Assembly: GCA_945643635.1 (NCBI GenBank)
Contig: CALZFC010000256.1
Location: 1,548,001 to 1,612,000, forward strand
Direction: 5' to 3'
DNA length: 64,000 bases
Origin: Allodiplogaster sudhausi
Taxonomy: Eukaryota; Nematoda; Chromadorea; Rhabditida; Diplogasteridae
The notes under the pieces are model-generated. The model ran no database searches and had not been told where the DNA came from. It worked only from the letters and a program-made list of their open reading frames with translations. The stretch's first letter is position 1; every line of letters starts with the position of its first letter. Made by a program: the position numbers and the translations under genes. This document shows positions 13,979 through 26,200 of this stretch, one piece after another.

Positions 13979-14400
13979 TTGGCCCTTTCCTTTCCGTTAT
14001 TCTTCCTTTTCCTCTCTCGCTTTATCCTCTTCTCTCTTACCCGTCTATCTGGAAAAAAAGTAAGAAGTAGTAACCAATAAAGAAATTCGAGTGTGAAACA
14101 ATAAAAATTTGAGCAAAAATATGGCAAATAAATGTGATGGTTCAAAACAGCAAAACAACTTTAGCAATCTTACAAGAAATTTTAACGCATAATATAATCT
14201 ACAAATTACGACGTAAACGTTCCCGAATTATGAAATAATGGAAAGTGGTCAAATGGCCATCAGACTACTGGCCACGCGGGGGGTTCGGGCGGCTATGGAG
14301 GGGAGAAAGAGGAGATAGCAGAGTGGTTCTGTGTACGAGGACACCCTCAAGCCACGCCCCTCCCCGACTCCCACGACCAAGCCGACAGAGAGAGAGAGAA

Positions 14401-14481
<81 letters not shown>

Positions 14482-14630
14482 ATAAAAGAAAGAAACAGAG
14501 AAATTCGCCGAGATATGCACGCGCCGCTGTTACTAAATGAATTTTGGATGCGCAATTCGCAGCTGGAAAAAAGGCGGGGTGGAGAGACACCGGAGACAAA
14601 TTCAAACAGAAGGCGCCATAATGCGGGTGT

Positions 14631-14675
<45 letters not shown>

Positions 14676-14805
14676 GTGGGAGAGAGAGGGAAAGAAAGAG
14701 AAGGAAAGCGAGAGGGATAGACATAGAAAGGGAGAGCGGGAAAAGAAACTGGCGCCAACGAGCACATAACTGCGAAGAGGCGCTCTCGTTGTCCTCTGAA
14801 TTCGT

Positions 14806-14871
<66 letters not shown>

Positions 14872-16110
14872 CCAGTTTAGCGTGTGCAATCGATGTGCTG
14901 AGTATCACTCCAAAAAGAAGCGGGCGTACAGGGGGTGGGTGGCTATCAAAACATTCATCATATAGCATAAGCCGCACAAGTAAATAAATTGGTTGAAAAT
15001 AAGTCCGACTTTAGCATCTGCTATTTTAAGGCTAAGTAGTAGCTTTATAGAATTAGTAAAAAAAATGTATTTATAATTACAACATTACAACCATTGGTCC
15101 GAAGTCCGAACATAAACGAACAATTTAAGCTTTCGTAAAAGAAAAGATAACCAAAAAAATGCGTAAAGAGAAGTCTTTGGGAGGCAAGGAATCGAAGAGA
15201 ACTCTCGCTGGCTGTCTAGATTACATTTCACTGATAGCGATAAGAGCCAGATGGCGAGGAAACGAAAGGGACAGCGATAATCTGAAACAAACGAAAACGA
15301 AAATAGCTCGGGCAAAAAAAAAAATTATAGTCACATGAGGCAGCCAGCGAGCTGCCAACAAAGGACTAGAAGTAATCAAAGCAAGGGAAATGAAGTGTAA
15401 TAATGCATCAATTAAGGTTAATACAGCATCAAAACCCAAAAGAAAAGATAACGCATCGCATGAAATCAGAATTGCCATCAAGCGAGGTAAAATATTCTTG
15501 GACATGTAATTATAGTGTGCTTCTGTTCAGTACGATGAATATTTGGAAACATCACTTTATCGAAAACACGGTCAAGTACGTTGATGAACATAGAGATGTT
15601 CAAGCTAAAATTCATCGCAAATTTAACCAATTTTTTTGTTATTAATAAATTATTTAGTGATATGTGTTTAAATATGGAAAAGTATATATATCAACAGAGT
15701 CAAGGGATTAATACTTTCTGAGCTCATATATTATTAGCAATTCATCCTAAAATATATGTGCTCAGAAAGTATTAATATATAAAATGTAAAAAAAAAGTTA
15801 ATTCGTTGAGATTTCAGGATAAAGAGAGACAGGAAGGAGCTGATGTTGAGCACACTTAGAGTATGTATAAAGGATTAGATAGAGAGAAAGAGCGGAGAGA
15901 ACACAGTAGGAAGGAGCCTGAAAGGAATCTAAACCGACAGCGAGAGAGAAAGAGAGAGCGACAGGGAGGCAGAGAAAGACACAGTAAAAGATATATATGT
16001 ATTATGCATAAAATAGCGAAGAGAGAGAGGGAGAGACAGAGGGAGAGACAGAGTATAAGACACTTATTATGCATGAATAAAGAAGAAAGAGAGAGAGCCA
16101 TATGGAGCGC

Positions 16111-16159
<49 letters not shown>

Positions 16160-16215
16160 GAGATTGAGATATGGGGATAATATCAATCATGTTCTTTGAG
16201 TTCACTTTGAAATGC
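13979..16215. other. Upstream region of the kinase gene, no further gene recognised
   Basis: Holds GA tracts at 14390-14490, 14635-14675, 14810-14870 and 15880-16160 and a short hairpin at 15705-15778. The kinase promoter and untranslated exons should lie here, but I see no motif that fixes them. Confidence 0.5.
15705..15778. repeat. Short imperfect inverted repeat
   Basis: ATTAATACTTTCTGAGCTCA on the left is mirrored by TGTGCTCAGAAAGTATTAAT on the right, with about 25 bases between the arms. It could be a tiny MITE or a structured element. No target duplication is clear. Confidence 0.6.
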
Positions 16216-16217
16216 TG

Positions 16218-16342
16218 ATACAGTGTTTGAGGCCCTGCTTTAAGTCACGAATATGCGTCCTCTAATGAGAGCAGGAAAGACTGGCAGCAAACTTGCGAAA
16301 TCCTCCCGTAAGTTGTCAATTGTGAAGACGTGCATCTCTAGT

Positions 16343-16377
<35 letters not shown>

Positions 16378-16486
16378 ATCTCTCCGTCTCTTTCTCTCTC
16401 GCTCTCTCTCCTCTCTATCTCTCCGCCTCTTTCTTTATCTCTCTCTCTCTCTCGCTTTCTCTCTCCTCTCTATCTCTGCGCCTCTT

Positions 16487-16535
<49 letters not shown>

Positions 16536-16875
16536 TTCTTTATCTCTCCGCCTCTTTCTCGCTCTCTCTCTCTCTATCTTCTCCGTCTCTTTCTCTCTCT
16601 CTCCCTTTCTTTTAATCTCACTCTCTCTCTCCTCCCTCTCATACCTTTCTTTTTTCCGAAAAAGTAAACAGAAACTATTTCTTTCAAATACACCTCGTTC
16701 TTCATCCCTAACACACTGCACAATAGGGTCTTGCATGAAATTCGAGAAGGTAAATTTTACTTACTTTTCCTTCCACATTTTACATACAGCAGCCAAAATC
16801 CTTATACCTTCAGAATTGAAGTAACACCTCAATTCTTTCTCTCACTTTCTCTCTTTCTCTTTATCTCTCTCTCTC

Positions 16876-16915
<40 letters not shown>

Positions 16916-17165
16916 GCTTTCACCCTCGCTCACTCTCTATTTCCTTCACTCTACTTCAGTTTCTCTCAGAATCTCTCCCCTTCACCCTCTCCTCCCTCAC
17001 TTCAACGCAAATATTATCACAAACCAACCGACCCATGTCAACATCAAAGAAAATTGAATTAACTGTAAATTTAATTTTAAATTAAAAAGAAAAGCAAACT
17101 GTCCAACAGATCCGAATGATATTGAGTAATCTGCTTGCTTACCCGATCAGAAGGGCAGACATAAG
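16218..17165 (-). pseudogene. Decayed partial copy of the secreted-protein gene at 18.5-21.5 kb
   Basis: The segment parallels 19190-19940 in introns and exons. The counterpart of exon 5 survives in frame near 17110-17150 (SKQITQYHSDLLD versus SEQISHYHSDLWD). The counterpart of exon 6, near 16220-16255, carries a stop (DAYS then stop). I find no counterparts of the signal-peptide exon or of exons 2-4. It is a broken tandem duplicate and not a functioning gene. Confidence 0.65.
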
Positions 17166-17174
17166 AACAAAATG

Positions 17175-18540
17175 TCTCTCTCTCTCCCTCGCCCTCGTCT
17201 CTCTCTCTCTCTCTCGCCCTCGTCTCACTCTCGCTCTCTGCTTCCTTCTCTGTAGCTCACTCACATTCAATTTAACCAAACTACTTTTTTGCTCATGGCT
17301 AATATTTTGGTTCGCAATTGATCACACGGAGACAAGATTGGGAGGATGATTTAGAAGAGAAGAAAAGGGAAAACACCGAAGCCATTCTGGGACTTCTTCC
17401 TCTTCTTCTCATTATTCTCGCTCTTCTCTTCTGTGCACCGGAATGAAGTCGATGAGTCACTACGAGTGAATCCGAGTCCTTCTTGTGCAACCCACTACCC
17501 TTGCTCTCTGCCCCACGACGAACGTCGACGGATTCTTTTTATTTATTTTATTTTTATTATTATTATTTTTATTTTTGTAAACCTATTTACTATATGAAGC
17601 ATATTAGAAAGCTCCTCTTATGTGAGAACAGAAAAAGTGTCTTGGGGAATAAGAAGATTAAGCGAATTCAAAAAGAGGGTTCGAGAAGGAATCCAGAAAA
17701 ATTACATTTGCAATGATCAACGCTGTCGTACATATATGGGACCTAAATATGCTCAGTAGAAAGTCTTCATCGTTTTAATTTCCCTTCCATATGGGCATTC
17801 TTTTCCTCTTAAACAATATAGATCCTCACTCTTCTCTAATTCCATTTACATCAACCCTTTCTTCTCTATTCGTCAGCAAAATGGGCTCAATTTTATCATA
17901 CCCGTTACTTGGTTTTTATAATCATGATGTAAGAGAAATTTGAACGCAAGCAATGAATTGTATGTATCCTTTCTTTTTAAAGTAACGAAATCAGCATATG
18001 CAACAGCACGGAGGTAGCTTGAGCATGCAAGAAATCCACCTGTGCGATTAAGTTACGATTTGCAAACTATCAAAATGAAGTGGGAAAAGAAGGTAGAAAA
18101 CGCTATAAGAATCTTTCCTTAATTTGAATAAACGTTCAAAAAAACTAACTTTTCTTTGCACACCTATTAATGAAAAAACGAGGGACTTAAATTAATTACT
18201 TACTTCAGTTGTTTTAAACTCTGCCTACATATGTAAGAATTTTGCAATAAATTTAATACACATTTTGCACTTCTTGCTCGCTTAATATGAGCTTTCTTTG
18301 CAATTGTATAGATGTATGAAATTACAACTGCAAATACACTTTAACATTTCAACAGTAACGACAAATTAATTAAATTAGTGAGGGGAGAGATACTAATTTT
18401 AAGGAGGAGAGAAGAAGTGACAACGATTGAGAAAGAGAGAGAGAGAATGTGTATAGCCAGAGAAAAGAAAGAGAGAAACGTAGAAAATGAAGATATAACA
18501 TTCCCAACTTCACGGCATACTCATCGGACATGTTCACTTC
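17175..18540. other. Intergenic stretch, no gene recognised
   Basis: AT-rich DNA with a short CT run at 17177-17240. A hydrophobic open stretch near 17380-17445 (plus) has no start or splice context, so I do not call it. Confidence 0.5.
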
Positions 18541-18542
18541 AG

Positions 18543-20218
18543 TTATTGACGCTTGCCGTTAAGGCAATCCTGAAAAAAAAAACAATTTTTATTCAATTTT
18601 AATTTTAGTTCTAGATCAATTGTTTTGTAACTACTTATTATGTTTTTTTCATTAATTTATTAATTGTCTTTCGGATAGATAGTATATCTAATAACAATAA
18701 CAGAAAATTTTTGATAATTTAAACTTGACATTGTACTATTCGTAAAAAAAAAAAACAACTTTTTTTAAAATTCGTTATGAATAACAAATTACAAGTAAAT
18801 ATAAAAATATAGCTATATGAATATCTCTTTCCTCACCTTGTAGTGTTCGTCGTGCGACTTGCGCGTGCTGATGGGCTTCCAGATGAAGCAAGGAAGTGGG
18901 CGGACGAAGCGGAAGTGGCCGAGCTTTAGAGGAGATTGGGCATTTCGATGGGAGCCAATGAAACATATCAAAAATAATCAATTCAGTGCAATGAGATTTA
19001 GTTGTAAATAGATGGAGGGAGAGAGAGAGAGAGACAGAGATAGACAGAGAGAGAGAGAGAGAGGGAGAGCGACATTGAGGCAGAGAAAGACAGCGTGTAA
19101 GAAATATTATGGATGAACATAGGAAAGTGAGCGAGAGTGAGAGACAGTGAGAGCGAGAAAAAAAAGAATTTAAAAATATTTCTTTGAATATTAATTGAAG
19201 CGTATTTACCGCCTTGAAATGCTGATGCCCTGCTTGAGTCCATGCGTACGCGTCGCCTGAAGAGAAATGAGAGAGAGAGAGGAAAGGAACTGGTGACATC
19301 ATGGTAGGTAAGTTATCAGTTCTCAAGATGAGCATCTCTACTTCTGTCCCCTTCTCTCTCTCGCTACCTTATACTATTTCTCTCTCTTCTTCTCTCTCCT
19401 TCTGTCTGTTCTCTCTTTTAATTTCTCTATCCTCTCTCTCCCCTCTCATGCTCATTTTTTCGGAAAAAGTAATCAAAAACCTATTCTTTCAGGTGCACCT
19501 CGCATCCATCCCCAAACAGATTACATAGTAGGGTTTGTATGAAAATCGAGAAGGCAAATTTATACTTACTTTTCTTACCATATTTTATCATCCAGGAGTC
19601 AAAATCCTAACATCTTTAGAATGAAAGTAAAACCTCAGTTCGAAATTTCTCTAACTCTCTCTCTCTCAGTCTCTCTCTCTCTCTCTCTTTCTCTCTGTCT
19701 CTCTCCCTAGCTCGCACGAGGCATACATACTATATGTATGTATGTCTCCTTCTCTCACCTCGCCTTCACTTATCTCTCCAATGCAAACATTAGCAGTAAC
19801 CGTGCCGTCAACTGGTACACATGCAACATCAAAGTCAAATTGAATTAATTTTAAATTTAAATTTAAAAAAAAGAACTAACTGTCCCATAGATCCGAGTGG
19901 TAGTGAGAAATCTGCTCGCTAGCCCCACACGTTCCGTTCTGAAGTTCAGAGATAAGAACAAATTAATGATATTTGATAGATTAATAATCATTGTTATTTT
20001 TATTAAGATACATGTAAATATTAGCATAAATACAATGATATATATAAAATTCGTGTATATCAATCACATAATCAAGTGAAGTGAGCATTATTTACGAACC
20101 CGTGGTTTTCTATGCGCATTCAAGTATAACAATTGCAAGATTGGTGAAGTGCTGATTAGACGAAGTAGTAGAATATTGTAAAGCTCGATCTCTCTGTTTG
20201 TCTCCCTCAGTCAACCTC

Positions 20219-20249
<31 letters not shown>

Positions 20250-20713
20250 CACTCTCACTCTCACTCTCTCTCTCTCTCACTCAGCACGCCTCTCTCTCTC
20301 TCTCTCTCTCTCTCTCCTCACCTCCCTGGCGCAGAAGCCAAGAGTGACGTCAGGCGTGTCTCCGTTCGTCCTTGCGCCATTCTTGCTCGCGTCATCAAAC
20401 ACCCAGTACGTTTTGCGCCCATCTAAAAGCTTTTTGTTAGATGTTTAACGAATTTTTTCTTAATGTTTTTTTTCAATCAATATTCTATTTGTTCATAATA
20501 TTTTCTATTTTAACATGACAACATCATTTCAGTGAAGAAGAAAATAAATATTAAAAAAAAACACCAACACGCAGCTTTCGCGATCATACTGTAGATCGGC
20601 GTCAGCTTCTCCACGCCACCACAATGCGTCTTGGCCAAGTAGAGCGACTTGTGAGGAAGCAGAGAACGAGGGGGCTGGTCGACCGAGTCTGGGGGAGAGA
20701 GAGAGAGAGAAAA

Positions 20714-20751
<38 letters not shown>

Positions 20752-21495
20752 TGAGAGAGAGAGTGAGAGAGAGGGAGAAAGAGAGTGAGAGAGAGGGAGA
20801 GAGAGAGGGAGAGAGTGAGAGAGAGGGAGAGAGAGAGAGTGAGAGAGAGGGAGAGAGAGAGAGGGAGAGAAAGACAGATTCTGAGACGGAAATCAGTATG
20901 AATTCCCCAGCTGTGTTGGAATAAGATTGTTGATCAACATGTCGTTAATGGTTTTATTTCAAATGATTTCTCACAAGAATGCGCAAGCTCGGTCTCTTTG
21001 TCTACTTCTCTCTCCCCTATGTCTTTCATCTCTCTCTCTCAGTCTCTCTCTCTCCATCTTTCTCATTCCTATCAAACGACTTTATTCACTCTCTCTCTTC
21101 TCTCTCTCTCTCTGTCTCTCTCTCTCTCTCTCTGCCAGACTGCTCACCAATCCTTGTGTACCCGCTCCGTGCCAGAGCCGCAATCCGTCCAGAATGCGGC
21201 GCGAGTGCATAGGCGTAGTCACTGACTTTGATCCGCGACGCGTCACTCTCTTGATGGAACAGAGTCGCGAGCGGCTGCGTCTCCTGCCTCATCGCGGCAG
21301 AGTGCGCGTACTCGGTGCAGCTCTGTAAGTACTCGTCAATAAAGGGGTCAAAAATCGACACTCCAATCCGGAACTCAAATAATTCAAAAATGGTTAAAAT
21401 TATTTATTCGTTATAAATGCTACTCAAACCTCAGCCGTCAGCGAGCTCTCCGCATAAATGAGCACTGGAAAGAGGACGATAAAGGAGAAGGACAT
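18543..21495 (-). CDS. Secreted protein of unrecognised family, 226 aa, eight exons
   Basis: Exons run 21495-21430, 21322-21148, 20688-20569, 20422-20322, 19938-19881, 19256-19210, 18923-18837 and 18569-18543, all phase-consistent. Exon 1 is a signal peptide (MSFSFIVLFPVLIYA). The mature part has six cysteines (contexts ESCTE, THCGG, GFCAR, GTCGA, LPCFI, KDCLN), one NGT glycosylation site, and aromatic stretches such as GRKTYWVFDD and DAYAWTQAGHQHF. It contains no transmembrane helix. Weak periodicity (PLxxLFH then AALARSGYT) is faintly like lectin-type DUF5648 repeats, but this is a guess. The (TC)n run at 20690-20880 forms the acceptor tract of exon 3. A decayed partial copy lies downstream at 16.2-17.2 kb. 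Confidence 0.8.
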
Positions 21496-21695
21496 GACTG
21501 TTTCCGAGAAGAAGCAGGGAATGGTTCAGTAAAGCAATACGGAACTTGCGGCCAATTCAGAATGCTTTCTCAGGAATGTAATATGAATGAATCAGCTTTT
21601 TCTTCTTCTTCGTAAGATCTTTCAAATGTATAAACATGCCTTGTGTATTCCCTTATCAAACTATCTCGATAATTCTCTCTCTCTCTCTATCTCCC

Positions 21696-21726
<31 letters not shown>

Positions 21727-21804
21727 CTCTCTGTCTTGTTCTCTCTCTCACTCAGTCTTGTTCTCTCCCGCTTCCCCTCCCGCTCTCTCTCTGTCTCTCT
21801 GTCT

Positions 21805-21854
<50 letters not shown>

Positions 21855-22414
21855 GCATGTAGTTCCCAGATACTGCCTCAGATGATAACGATGAGAACTT
21901 TCCTCCTGTTTGTATACTTTTTGTTTTGCTCTTCTTGACACAGATAAAAAAAAATGTATTGCTCAAAATGAATGACTGCATTTGTCGTTAGCAAATTGTG
22001 ACTACCGTTAAGGAAAAATAAGCATTGCTTCCTCCACAACTCGACGACACCATTTCATTTTTTTTTTTTTAAGATTTCTGTATAGTTTTAACTGCATATA
22101 AAACTTTTTCGTAAATCTTTTTTATTATTGTTAAACGAGATAGCATTTATTTATGGTGCTACCGTACCTTGATCGTAACACCGTGACTTCATTTTCCATT
22201 CCGCAGACAAATAATTTCAACCTGTAACTGTTAATATATTTCACGGACTGAACCCGTGGCCCGCGTCGCTTGCTCACCTCACCAGTTCATCATGGTTTGT
22301 CACCTCGCTGCTTTTCGCTTTTTGTTCTTGTTCATTTGTTGTTTTCGTTGCTTCTCTTCAAAGCAGTATTTTGTTCCTTATGGTCGCTATCCCAGGCTCT
22401 ATTTATGCTGTCAT

Positions 22415-22527
22415 GGTTTTAAGATTAAGGTTTTAAGTTTAAGGTTTTAAGATTAAGGTTTTAAGTTTAAGGTTTTAAGATTAAGGTTTTAAGATTATGG
22501 TTTTAAGTTTAAGGTTTTAAGTTTCAG
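22415..22527. repeat. 14-bp tandem minisatellite, about eight copies
   Basis: Units read GGTTTTAAGATTAA or GGTTTTAAGTTTAA, alternating for the first copies. It ends about 20 bases before the first coding exon of the scavenger receptor and differs from every other repeat in the window. Confidence 0.85.
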
Positions 22528-22529
22528 GT

Positions 22530-22549
22530 TTTTTTCTTGTTTAGAAACG
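22530..22549 (+). promoter_or_regulatory. Likely 3' splice or trans-splice acceptor just before the scavenger-receptor start codon
   Basis: TTTTTTCTTGTTTAG precedes the ATG by only five bases. In nematodes such an acceptor directly before the start often marks spliced-leader addition; an ordinary cis-spliced 5' UTR intron would look the same. Confidence 0.5.
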
Positions 22550-23240
22550 ATGCTGTCGCGAGTCTCCGTGGTCTCCCTGTCCGCGGCGCTCTTCCTCGGC
22601 GTGCTGTTCACGGTCGCCGGGGTCCTCGCCCTCATCCTCCTACCCAAGTACATCGACAATCAACTGATAAAGGTTTCAAGTTATCATATTTGTGATCCCT
22701 TTCGGACATCCTAATGCTGTATTCTTCCAAGGATGAGGGAAAATTGAGAATATGTTCTATTTACGACTTACTTTTATGATTACTTTGTTCGTTTTTCAAC
22801 GATTATTTTAACAAAGCATTTTCTCTCTTTCGAAGAAAGATTCAACAGATTTTTCTTGCTTGCTTGCAAAAAAGTCCTTCCTAGACGCGCTGCACCTCCT
22901 GTTTGATGATAAAAAAGCATTTGCTGACTCACTCCAGCCACAGCGTTTTGGCTCACTTCGATTGATTGCATTACATAATCAGCCATCGCTATTGCTATCC
23001 CCTCTATTTCTCTACTTATCCACGCGTTCTCTCTCCTCCTGTTTCTCTCTCCCTCTCCTCTCTCTCCTTTTTCTCTCTCCCTCTCTCCCTGTCCTCTCTT
23101 CCTCCTCCCTTTTCTCTCTCCCACTCTCCCTCTCCTCCTTTTCTCTCATCCTCTCTCCGTGTCCTCTCTCTCCCCTCCTTTTTCTCTCTCCATCTCTCCC
23201 TCTCCTATCTCTCCTCCTTTTTCTCTCTCCCTCTCTCCCT

Positions 23241-23287
<47 letters not shown>

Positions 23288-26200
23288 CTCTCTCGTTTTT
23301 TTTGACCTTGCGGCGAATCATCGCTCTCTGTTTCGCTTCATTTCATAGTTCCACAACAATAACATTTCCGCCAGCTTTATACTGCACAAAACATTGAAGG
23401 AATTAATTGAATTATATAGGACCGTTTCAACGTTCTCTTTAAGGTTTCTTTCTTAAGTGAGAGATGAATCGAGTGAGAGAGAGAGAGAGCAAGAGTATGT
23501 GAAAAAGATTCAGAGAAAGAGGGGGAATAGATGGAATGCTCTTTAAGGAAGATGTCCTGGGAGAGGATGACGTGAACGGCACTCTCGTGCCGAATCCAAC
23601 GACGGCCAAGTGGCTTGTCCCGCCCTACGACATGAGGCTCCACATCTGGATGTACTCAGTGGAGAACGAGAAGGTTAGAAGGAGGTGTACGGTAGAATAG
23701 AAACAAAGGGTACGGTAGAGAGAATCGTACCGAAGGCATAGGGCATAATTTTCGAATTATTTTAGAGTAAAAAAAAATTATGGGAGTTTAGAAGATTTTT
23801 AGCTGTTGATGTAGAAGAACAAAAATGACGCAAACTCTGTTGCAGGAGTACCTCCAAGGAGGAAAGGTCCGCCTCGTGCAGAAGGGTCCTTATGTCTTTG
23901 TGTTAGTGGCTTCCCTTTTTTAATATTTTAAAGTTTCTCTGCCCTTTTCACGTTGTACTCGCCAATATCCAAAGATTATTGTGAGCATCTTGTTTTATTT
24001 TGAATTACCAAAAATATCTATCCGAAAAAAAGAATGTATATATTTTTTTTAATTAGAAACTTTTATTCGGCTTGTCTGCTATCATATTAAACGCTGAAAA
24101 TATAAGTGAACATAGAAAATTAGAAAAAAAATGTTGTTGCTAATTTAAAATGCATTCAGGGAGCGGCAAAACAAAACTTTCCACAAGTTTGTGGAGAATG
24201 GCACGCACGTCCTGTACAGAAATACGCGCAGCTATTTCTTCAGCCAGAACCTCTCCTGTGCGGACTGCAGCCTCGGCGACTCTGTCACGATTCCCAACGT
24301 CGTGTTCCAGGTATTCCTTCGCCCGCACTTCAACTTTTTTTTAAATATATTTTTATTTATTTCATTCCTGTTGTCTTCTTGTGCAAAAAGAACAACAAAA
24401 ACTCTTTAATTCAATTGTTTTTCTCTCGATGATTTAGTATATTTATTTAAAGCAAATTCTGGGAGAATATGTTCTTGAACCAAGTTCACGAGGCGTCAAT
24501 GATTCTCATGCGATTGCTGTTTAACTATTCAATGAAGTGAATAAATGTAAAAGAAAATAAATTGTCTACTTGTTCTCTTGCAGAAACTGATAGATATAGC
24601 AGAGAAGGGCCCGCTGTTCCGATTCGCAATCCAGAGCGCAATAACCACAATCGGCCGTGAATCACCGTTTTCCACGGTTTCAGTAAGTGGTTTTGACGGA
24701 GCATTTATATAAGGATGCTTCTATTTTGTATTGTAAGGCTATCGTTGATGTATTAGCGAACAAATATTACCTATATTATTAATTTTTTATTTAAAATAGA
24801 TGGTTTCTTTCTGGAAAATTACCTACTTTTGTATATATTTCCGCCTGAAAAGCAAGGCACTGTTGTACTTTTTATAACGCACACTTTTTCCTTGTTACTT
24901 TTATTAGCCTAATTGTCACACTTTGCAGGTGGGCCAGGCCCTTTTCGAAGGCTTCGATGAACCGCTGGTCAACGCGGTCTGCAATCACTGGCTGATTAAG
25001 CCGATTTGCAAGAGCCTCGACATCCCGGATAAAATCGGCTTCTTCACCACGGTTAACAAGACTTTTTGTCATATTTTTTGATATTTTGATTCAACTGAAT
25101 GTTTTTTTAACTAGAATTTTCTTTGACGAAATATGTTTAAGCCTAGAAAAGAAATACACTGGTGCTTCATATTCTTTCTGGCCCCAGCTAGAGAGAAATT
25201 TAAGAAAGAGAAAAGAAATATGTTGAAGAATAAGAAAAATTGAAGGCATAAAATTTTTTAATTTTAAGCAAAATCAAACGAATGACGGAGTCTATGAAGT
25301 TGGAACGGGCGCAGGGAACTCCGAAAACCTTGGGCTTGTTTGTTTTGTTTTTCTTCCTATTTTTCGGCAAATATATTTTTTACTGTTTCTTTTCAACCGG
25401 CAAAATTACTATTTGTTTAAAATCTATTATCACTTTCAAGAAGCAAGGATATATTTCTTTCAAAGGCCCACATAATATTGCCTGCTGATATTGTTCAACT
25501 CTAATGGCAAACTTTTTTGTGACTATATGCTTGGTCGCAATACGTTTTATCCGTTAATGCATTTAAAAAAGTAAGGAAAAATAATTATGAAATACGACTT
25601 TATGTTTAACTGTTCAATATTACCGTCTATTTCCCAAGGTGTACACGTGGAATGGGAAGAAGTCGCTGCCCGAGACGTGGTGGACTTCCCCGTTCGCGAG
25701 AATGATCAACGGCACGGATGGTCAAATGTTCCCGCCCCTCCTGCGCAAAGAGGAGCCACTTGTGGTCTTCGCCAGCCAGGCTTGCCGGTAACATTAAAAA
25801 AATTTATTTATTTATTTTAATTTAACAACTCATTTATTCACCTTATTCACTTGTTAACATACTAAAAAAAAATTTGTAAAAAAAAATTTTGGGCAGTATT
25901 TTCATGTCGAGGAAAATAGTAATTAAGTCAGATATAGCCTGGCTTAGTTGATCACCAGATTACATTGAGTGCACTGCTCATATATGCTCATATATAGAAA
26001 TTTATATATTTATTTTCTTTTTTGAGCATAAAATAGCAAAGTATTCTTGCCGATTGAAAACTGTAAAAAAATAATTGAATAACAAAATAAACAGGTAAAC
26101 AGAAATAAGAATAAACAAATAAAAATGGTCTCTCCAGCTCGATCTCGATGTCCTACACGGGCGACGTGGAGTTCGAGGGCGTGCCGACGTGGAGATTCGC

